64,000 bases of DNA, from the NCBI GenBank assembly GCA_034769895.1, contig CM068370.1:44525844-44589843 (forward strand), in the 5' to 3' direction. The stretch is from Magicicada septendecula (Eukaryota; Arthropoda; Insecta; Hemiptera; Cicadidae). Position 1 is the first letter of the stretch; every line of letters starts with the position of its first letter. Positions 57,564 to 64,000 of the stretch are shown here, one piece after another. The position numbers were made by a program, and so were the translations under genes. The notes beneath the pieces are model-generated. The model was not told where the DNA came from and did not search any database. It was given only the letters and a program-made list of their open reading frames with translations.

Positions 57564-57990
57564 TAAACATTTCATGTGCCAAAAACTGGGTCAAACTTGA
57601 TTTCTGCCGCCCTCTGATTCGGAGTCTCGTTGAGTAAAATCTGAATACAATTCAGTTACGAACTCAGTACTCTTCGATTCCTTTTTAAGAGTTAACAGTT
57701 TTTTACGGCTGCTGCTGGCTCTCATATCTCAGCTTCCAGCATTGCGGCGGCCTTTCCCTCAATTTGCTATAAACCTTTATATGAGCAGTGGGAAAAGAGA
57801 TAAGAATAGATAAAATAAAATATTTAATGATAAAATAAGGTTATAAGATAATAAAACATAAAATAAGAACACTGATAAAATTCTAAAACATTATGGCTAC
57901 ATTAATACTCTTATATAGTTCTGATACAAAGGTATTACCTGAGAAAGCTGTAAATTGCGGACAGGCTCCAAAGTTTTCTTTTAGTTGCAC
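57564..57990 (+). repeat. dispersed repeat, right part beyond the TIR element
   Basis: Continues the repeat broken at 55675: taaacatttcatgtgccaaa and aactgggtcaaacttgattt match 10112-10160, and ggtattacctgagaa with the aattgcggacagg segment matches 10394-10430. Confidence 0.75.
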
Positions 57991-58849
57991 AATTAATGAT
58001 TTCTTATTAAAGGTAGATAAATAAAAACTAATACAAGCACTAAAAAATAATACCTACAAAACTTAAAACTAGAAATGTGAAAATTTGTTTAATTTAAAAT
58101 AATTGTTTAAACATCTCTTTCTCACTGACACATGCAAGCTATGCACAACATACACACACGTTCAATTACTTTAACAAGCGTGATCGCTACGAGCGAATGA
58201 CGTAACCAGAGTAACACTACAATGTGTTAGTAACGACACCACGTGGCGTTGTTCAATAGTCATCAACAAACGCCAAGCAATCGAATCAGTCTGACATTGC
58301 ATCGTAAAGACTTTAATTTATGGTAATTATTTATGCGACACGTGGTGGCAATCGATTCTTACTAATACAAGTACTAATACGAGTTCTTGAATCATTCAGC
58401 CAATTGTTTATCAACAAATGGATCTTTTAGATGCAAGCCCCTCTTTAAAAAAAAATAATAATAAAGGAAATGTAATTATACGGCCGCAAAAGTAATTTTA
58501 TAAAATATAATGAGTTTATCAAATATGGTTAGATATGCGTGAGACGTGGTTATAAAAAGGTATTTAACTTAAACAACAAAAAGCTACTAAATGCCAGGAT
58601 GACGTTTTAAAAGGCTATTGTTGTGTCTACTGTGTTAAATGGTACGAAATTCACGTGCTGAACAAACGAAAGAGGCTATAGAGACACTAATGGACTGTAG
58701 CAGTGTGTCTACGTTGTAAAATAACTACATGTATACTGCATAGTTGCATGTACGTTGTAAACGTTCGGGATGAGCTACATCTAGTAAAGTATGACAATAT
58801 AATAAAGAGTCAATATAATAATAAATAATAATATAATAAAATTGGGTTT
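57991..58849. other. no recognised feature
   Basis: AT-rich DNA ending in an ATA/AAT-rich run just before the LINE copy. Confidence 0.4.
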
Positions 58850-59884
58850 TCCCCAATTCATTTCAACTGTGTCCTGGAGAAAGTAGTGAGAATTTGGAAT
58901 GAAAAATTACAGGAATGCAAAATATCACCAATCATGTTGGAAGGAACGAACAAACATATTGAAATAAACTGTTTGGCATTCGCAGATGACTTCGCTATAC
59001 TTTCTGAAAATCGGACATCTGCAGTAACACAAGTTAATTTTTTAGAGGACATAGCCAGTAGAACAGGCTTAAGAATTTTTGCAGAAAAAAACGAATTTCT
59101 CACAAACATTAAAAATGCGCTAAAATTCCTGCTAACAGCTATTGGTCAAATAGAGAGGATTAGAAAATTTAAGTATCTAGGCAAAATGATTCAAGAGAAT
59201 GGTTTAGAAAAATCTGCTATAAAAGAAAGGATTCATAAAAGGGAAAGAGCATATGGTATAACTAAAGATATTTACAATAAAAGTACATATCTAAAAATTC
59301 GAAAATAAAGCATTACAGTACAGTAGTGAAGCCAGAATGCCTATATGCAAGTGAATGCCTAGCATTGAATTATAATTTAGACAAACTAGAAATGTTGGAA
59401 AGACGAATTATTAGGAAAATACTAGGCACACGAAAAACTCCAGAAGGTTGGAAATTAAGAAGTAATGATGAAATATATCAAAGTGTAGAAAAAATAACAG
59501 AAACCATGAGAAAAACTATTAGCTATTATGAGCTATTATTTTTTGGAAATTTATATAGAATGGACGACAATAGGTTAACAAAGCAGATCTTCAAATATCT
59601 GTGGGGGAAGAAGTCAACATCAAGTTGGATTAAAGAAGTCCAAAAGAATTTAGAAAAAATAATATAAACGCAGAAGAAGCAATTGAAAGAGAAGTTTTTC
59701 GGGCAAAAGTGTTAAAAAGGAAGGAGTCCAGGGTAGGAGAGAGAAAAACGCTGGTTGAAATTGGACTTAAAACAGGAAGAAGAGACAGTGAAAAGATGAA
59801 AGAATATTGGGGAAAAAGAAAAAAAAAGAATAAAGAATTGAAATTGGCATGTGGTCCTTAGATGGCCGATGCCAATACAAAAAA
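58850..59884 (+). pseudogene. LINE reverse transcriptase fragment, third copy
   Basis: Plus-strand copy of the LINE at 23226-24275. It keeps NCLAFADDFAILSE with an intact FADD catalytic motif, then FKYLGKMIQENGLEKS, a frameshift near 59300, KPECLYASECLALNYNLDKL, EMLERRIIRKILGTRKTPEG, and FGNLYRMDDNRLTKQIFKYL. It is 5'-truncated near the RT palm and ends gccaatacaaaaaa, giving the family's 3' end with a short A tail. It is the best-preserved of three copies here. Confidence 0.87.
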
Positions 59885-61139
59885 CAATATTGCGACAGTA
59901 CAACCATTTACGGTACTGTGCATTGCCAAAATAATTTAAATAAAAAATAAAAATAAATAAATATTGATTGATAAAAATGATTCAGATTGCAAGCTGGGTT
60001 GTTTAAATATAGGGAACGCACCGTTCAGGCACGTACACGCATATCTGGCCCACCTCTCGTTAGCGTTGTGTACATGTGTATTTTGTTTGTGTGTGTGAAT
60101 CCTGTCCGTTCCTGAACAGTAACCATTCCTTTTCAGATATTGATAGACTTTATGTTTTATTTTAATTATAAGAAAAATATGTACGATATTGTAAAACAAA
60201 AGACACCAGAGGGTGTAGAAAATAAAGGTGAACAAAGGGTTAAAAGACCGTGACAAAGTGACGGAAAGTGCAATTACTAAGCCTATAAGTAAAAAAGTGA
60301 ATAGTTTTTTTTATAATTACAATAAAGGAGTGTAATTTACGTAATAAACATATAAAAATTAGCGATCGATTGAGCATCGTGTAGTGTGAAACAGACTTCG
60401 TAATTCGCGAAGGTAGGCGAAATTAGTGAAGTGAACCAGAGTGGGGGTAAAGACACTTCGACAGACTCTGACAAGATGAAAATTGTTCAGACTTGAGCTT
60501 TTGCACGATCTGGCTATAAATACCAGGTCGCGCTAATAAAGTTCCTTCCTTCGATATTCAACCGTTTCCGTAGGAGGCTATGTCAGTCAACTACGAGATC
60601 GTAAATCTACAGTAAGCGTTACCTGACGACTTGTGAGGCAGAACAGAAGTTCGATGGACACACCTACAACCCATGATGTAAGCAGAGCCAACAACAACTA
60701 TGAAAGACAAGCAGTGGAAGCCTGGAAGAGGACCAGAGGACGCGAGGACATGAAAGACTGGAGCAAGGACGGGAAGAGGATCCAAGGACACGAAGGACGG
60801 GACCCGAGGACCGGAAGAGGGCACACTGAAGTTGCCACATCAAACGAGGTGATAACAAACCATAATAATAAATAGACAATTGAAAGACAATATTGAAACT
60901 AGAATGAAAGACATTCCATCGTTATCATCATTTTATTAACTAATACGGAATGTAACTTTGACATCGCGGTACAATGTCGTGCATTAAACACAGAAAAATG
61001 ACATAGGCCTATAGTCGGAAATCATGCAGAATTGCTTATAAAAGAACACTGATGTAACTCAACAATAATTATTTAAACTTTTACCGTCATCGTAAAAATA
61101 TTGTTATTCGTTAATAACAACGAATCGTTTACTTGAAAT
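59885..61139. other. no recognised feature; purine-rich stretch
   Basis: A purine-rich run (60715-60830, gaagaggaccagaggacgcg and related) yields frames on both strands that lack motifs. A TATA-like ctataaatacc lies at 60513-60523. I call no gene. Confidence 0.4.
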
Positions 61140-61745
61140 TAAATATCCCGTTAATAAATCATTTTACTTTTCCTTATACTTTTAATTGAAACTTTTACTG
61201 AAAAGGAAACATTTCAAAGTTTACGTTAGATGGCTGGAAAGTAAATTATCTATTTTCTCCACAAATCTCGTTCGTTTCTCTACAACAATGTCGATAGCGT
61301 TAATCAAAGTTTACGAGAACCCTCAAAAAATAAGACAACCGTGTGAAAGAACAGACTTTAGTGTCGCTTACAGTAGAGACAACTTCCTGAACAATTGACA
61401 TCAAACATTTACGCGTCTTAAATAGCTCTTCGAGAATTTATTTCAGTTAATTCTATACCTACAGATGAGAAAGTTTTGCGTTCTTTTTAAAACATGTAGT
61501 TTATTTTTCGCAACCCATTATACTAATTACATTGATTCGATTGAGGGAAAATCAGTTAGACTTTGCAATGACATGTTTCATTCAAATTATGCATATAATA
61601 GTTTGATGCATATCTTATGAAAATTCTCTCTTTGCATTAGACGATACCACAGACATTTTGTGAAAAACCTCAGTTAACCTACTCATGCTTCACGTCGTAA
61701 TTGTATTTTCCAAATAATTAAATACAAATGTATTTATCGATAACA
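61140..61745 (+). repeat. old dispersed duplicate, partner at 12.96-13.56 kb
   Basis: Moderate similarity throughout to 12960-13560 in the same orientation (gatggctggaaagtaaatta against tatggttggaaaacaaatca, and gaacagactttagtg near aacaaagtttagcgt). The 70-residue frame at 61186-61398 has no counterpart in the other copy. Confidence 0.6.
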
Positions 61746-61904
61746 GAACCTGGAGGTCAACCGATAAATTTAAAACAAAGTTTAAATAAACAGTCAAAAA
61801 AGAAACGTTTTTACCAAAGTGGAACAAAGTTAAAGAAGTTGGACAATTTATAAAATTGCAAAATTGAAATTACAACAATTGTAACCAGTTCTGAATTCAG
61901 AATC

Positions 61905-62395
61905 CTATCTTTCCTAGCTATGGAACCGATATCGGTTGGGATAGTAAGCTAACGAAATTTAGAAGCATCTGTGGAACGATTCATAAGTATCTGAAAAATA
62001 AAACAGGGAAGGATACTTGAATGAAATTTTACAAAACTGTGGCTCTCCCCACATTCCTGTATGCTAATTAGACATGGACTCTTGGCAAAAAGAACGAGCA
62101 GAGGATTCAGGCAGCTGAAATGATATTTCTAAGAGGAAGGCGAGGTTTTCTCTCCTGGATCGGAAAAGAATGAGGATATTAGACGCAAATTAAACATTGT
62201 GTCATTGCAACAGAAGATTGAAGACCACAGAAGGTGATGCTGTGAACATTTGAACCGCACGCCTGATGTCCGCCTCCCCGTGGCTGCCTTTGGTTATAAT
62301 CCTACTGGGAAGAGAGATGTCGGTAAACTCAGGGGGCGATGGATTCCAGAACATGCCTAGGGCCTAATCCTTGGAGTGATGATGATGACGGTGAT
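61905..62395 (+). pseudogene. LINE C-terminal relic with GAT tail
   Basis: Plus-strand pieces: YGTDIGWDSKLTKFRSICG, TIHKYLKNKTGKDT, MKFYKTVALPTFLYAN, TWTLGKKNEQRIQAAEMIFL, later AAFGYNPTGKRDVGKLRGRW. The order equals that of the relic at 10775-11335. Many stops. The 3' end runs into gatgatgatgacggtgatga. Confidence 0.72.
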
Positions 62396-62401
62396 GACCT
62401 T

Positions 62402-62650
62402 TTGTATCTGTAGTTTCTAGTAATAAACACTTCGCTACGTTTATTCATTCTTATCATGTATACGATATTGAGAAGAAAGTAAACACACTTAATGGAATGT
62501 GCTTATACGAATATGTTCGTATTATGTATCTGTAGTTTGTAGTAATAAACACTTGGCTACGTTTGTTCATTCTTACATGTATACGATATTGAGAAGAAAG
62601 TGTAACACACTTAATGGAATGTGCTTATACGAATATTTTCGTATTTTTGT
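62402..62650. repeat. 122-bp tandem duplication
   Basis: Two near-identical units (ttgtatctgtagtttctagt and tatgtatctgtagtttgtag) start 122 bp apart. They differ by a few substitutions and 1-2-bp indels. Confidence 0.9.
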
Positions 62651-63489
62651 AGCGCACAAGCACAGATATGATTAAAATAAAACAAAGATTTTTCAGCCAA
62701 GGACTGGCCAGTAAATTACTAAGCTGCTATGACAGTCTTCCATACTTGTTGCCGGAATGTTCGCCAGAGCCAATTTGCTTTCTGTTTGCAATAAAACAAT
62801 ATCAGCGTTTAGCAATCCCTGAAGATCTGACTTGTGTCTGAGGGGGCGCAGTCCACTGAAGAACTTTAACGCGTAAAAGAAAAGCGTTTTACTCCAACCG
62901 AGTGTCAACGGATTTTAAAATTCGAAAACTGTCACAAAAGCACTACTCGTATAGGCGGAGGCGGATTGTCGTCCAGGCTACGAATGCTGAGTGTTGTACG
63001 TAGACAAACGTTTCAGACAAATCGTTTGCAGATTGGTCACGGCTCTAGTTATGAAATCGCTCACATTAAGCGTGGGTTTCACGAAGTTTACTATAGATGA
63101 CACATAAATAATCACGCTTTTCTAAGCAAACGCACCTGGCAGCATCAAGATGTGGCCAAAAATGAATCAATCATCTGGAATGTAAACACTCGAATATGGA
63201 ACGGAAACGCCCAGAGAGAAAGTAACCATCAGCAGCCGTAAATGGACGTTAATAATTCACAAGGCATGTTACCAGAACATTACCAGAAACGAAGCTGAAT
63301 AATTCTGGTTACAGTTAGATGTTCGTTGACAAGCAAAACCTTGCTGTCGGAAACAATAATATTTAAAATACCGCCGAAAGGCGGTGTGTTAAAGTCAAAA
63401 ATGAACGTTAGCCGACGCTGATTCAGATTCTCAAACCGACGTTGAGGTAATTAATTGTAAAACGTAAAAAGTATAATTTATATTTATAT
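62651..63489. other. no recognised feature
   Basis: No gene or element recognised. The gccgaaaggcggt hairpin at 63373-63385 is isolated. Confidence 0.4.
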
Positions 63490-63630
63490 ATGTGAGAGCC
63501 TCCAGGTGATCTAGTGGCTAGCACGGGCGATTCCCGGCGGAGGCTCCGTACAGCGTGCATTCAGCGTCGTGAGGCAGAACTGAGTAGCCACCTGAGATAA
63601 CAGCGGCCTGGCTGCGAATACGGGAGCCAG
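63490..63630 (+). repeat. SINE-like head, weak
   Basis: An A-box-like TCTAGTGGCTAGCACGGG starts at 63509 but no good B box follows; the GC-rich body leads into the tandem repeat. Its similarity to the SINE head at 17.7 kb is limited to the tagtggctagca block. Confidence 0.3.
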
Positions 63631-63945
63631 CTAGCGGCTGACGACGCGTTGTACTAGCCATGAAACCGTCCCACTAAACACAAAAACCGCGCGGTAAGCC
63701 TTACTCCTTTACGGACTGTTGAGTTGAGGTTTATAATGTGTCTTACATTACAGTCCAGCAACTAGCGGCTGGCGACGCGTTGTACTAGCCATGCAACCGC
63801 GCGGTATGCCTTGCTCCTTAACGGACTGTTGAGCTGAGGTTTATAATGTGTCTTACATTACAGTCCAGCAACTAGCGGCTGGCGACGCGTTGTACTAGCC
63901 ATGCAACCGCGCGGTATTCCTTGCTCCTTTACGGACTGTTACGCA
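63631..63945. repeat. 110-bp tandem repeat, ~2.9 units
   Basis: ctagcggctggcgacgcgtt recurs at 63631, 63762 and 63872. Units two and three are spaced 110 bp; the first unit has a 21-bp extra stretch (tcccactaaacacaaaaacc plus g), giving 131. Confidence 0.92.
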
Positions 63946-63961
63946 CAAGTTTAATTTTTTA

Positions 63962-64000
63962 TACGAGAGTGGTCTGAAAAGTTGTCGGCCTAACAATGAA
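63962..64000 (+). mobile_element. mariner-like terminal inverted repeat, cut by the window edge
   Basis: After a TA, the sequence acgagagtggtctgaaaagt is followed by tgtcggcctaac. It resembles mariner-family ends (gGTCTGAAAAGTT). Only 38 bp are visible, so the element cannot be confirmed. Confidence 0.4.

Overview
This is an AT-rich, repeat-packed stretch of an arthropod genome, most probably a large-genome insect. The evidence is the kinds of element present: non-LTR retrotransposon (LINE) remnants of several insect-type families, Penelope-like element (PLE) remnants with a GIY-YIG domain, hAT and PIF/Harbinger-type DNA elements, a tRNA-derived SINE, and a short TTAGG-like run. I could not identify any host protein-coding gene, rRNA or functional tRNA with confidence. 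Most open frames are shadows of repeats; for example, the 30/39-bp satellite has unit lengths divisible by three, which creates long spurious frames.

Layout. (1) 1-9.8 kb: a LINE scrap, then a 30/39-bp satellite split by an 8.36-kb LTR retrotransposon that lies on the minus strand. It has two equal 2,834-bp LTRs and a 2.7-kb interior encoding only a 347-residue coiled-coil protein (gag-like, no pol). (2) 9.8-19 kb: decayed LINE 3' ends, dispersed repeats, a hammerhead-like motif, one tRNA-SINE, and copies of a TGTTACG...CGTAACA solo-LTR-like family. (3) 19.4-35.9 kb: a tandem duplication of about 6.9 kb, expanded by later insertions to 7.5 and 9.0 kb. The three LTR-like elements at its edges and junction (19.07, 26.51 and 35.50 kb) show that the junction element is a mosaic of the two outer ones, the signature of unequal crossing-over. 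Each copy then took its own insertion: a 536-bp foldback element with hammerhead-like motifs in copy 1, and a 2,041-bp solo LTR flanked by ATAT in copy 2. Each copy carries the same LINE fragments and the C-terminal GIY-YIG part of a PLE ending in a hammerhead-like fold. (4) 36-49.9 kb: an LTR in inverse orientation, a long GAA microsatellite, little recognisable sequence, a Jockey-like LINE scrap and an 831-bp hAT-type MITE. (5) 49.9-51 kb: a 1.1-kb Harbinger-like element with TTA target duplication and a transposase N-terminal relic. (6) 54.9-58 kb: a tandem dispersed repeat interrupted by a 1.9-kb terminal-inverted-repeat element with TAA target duplication and two intact-looking coding pieces, one with a C2H2 zinc finger. 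(7) 58.8-64 kb: another copy of the LINE reverse transcriptase seen in the duplication, LINE relics, two local tandem repeats and a mariner-like end at the right edge.

Nothing here works as an operon or pathway. The value of the window lies in nested insertions with readable empty sites, a datable recombination junction, and ribozyme-like motifs at PLE-type termini. All comparisons were made by eye; no alignment or database search was run.
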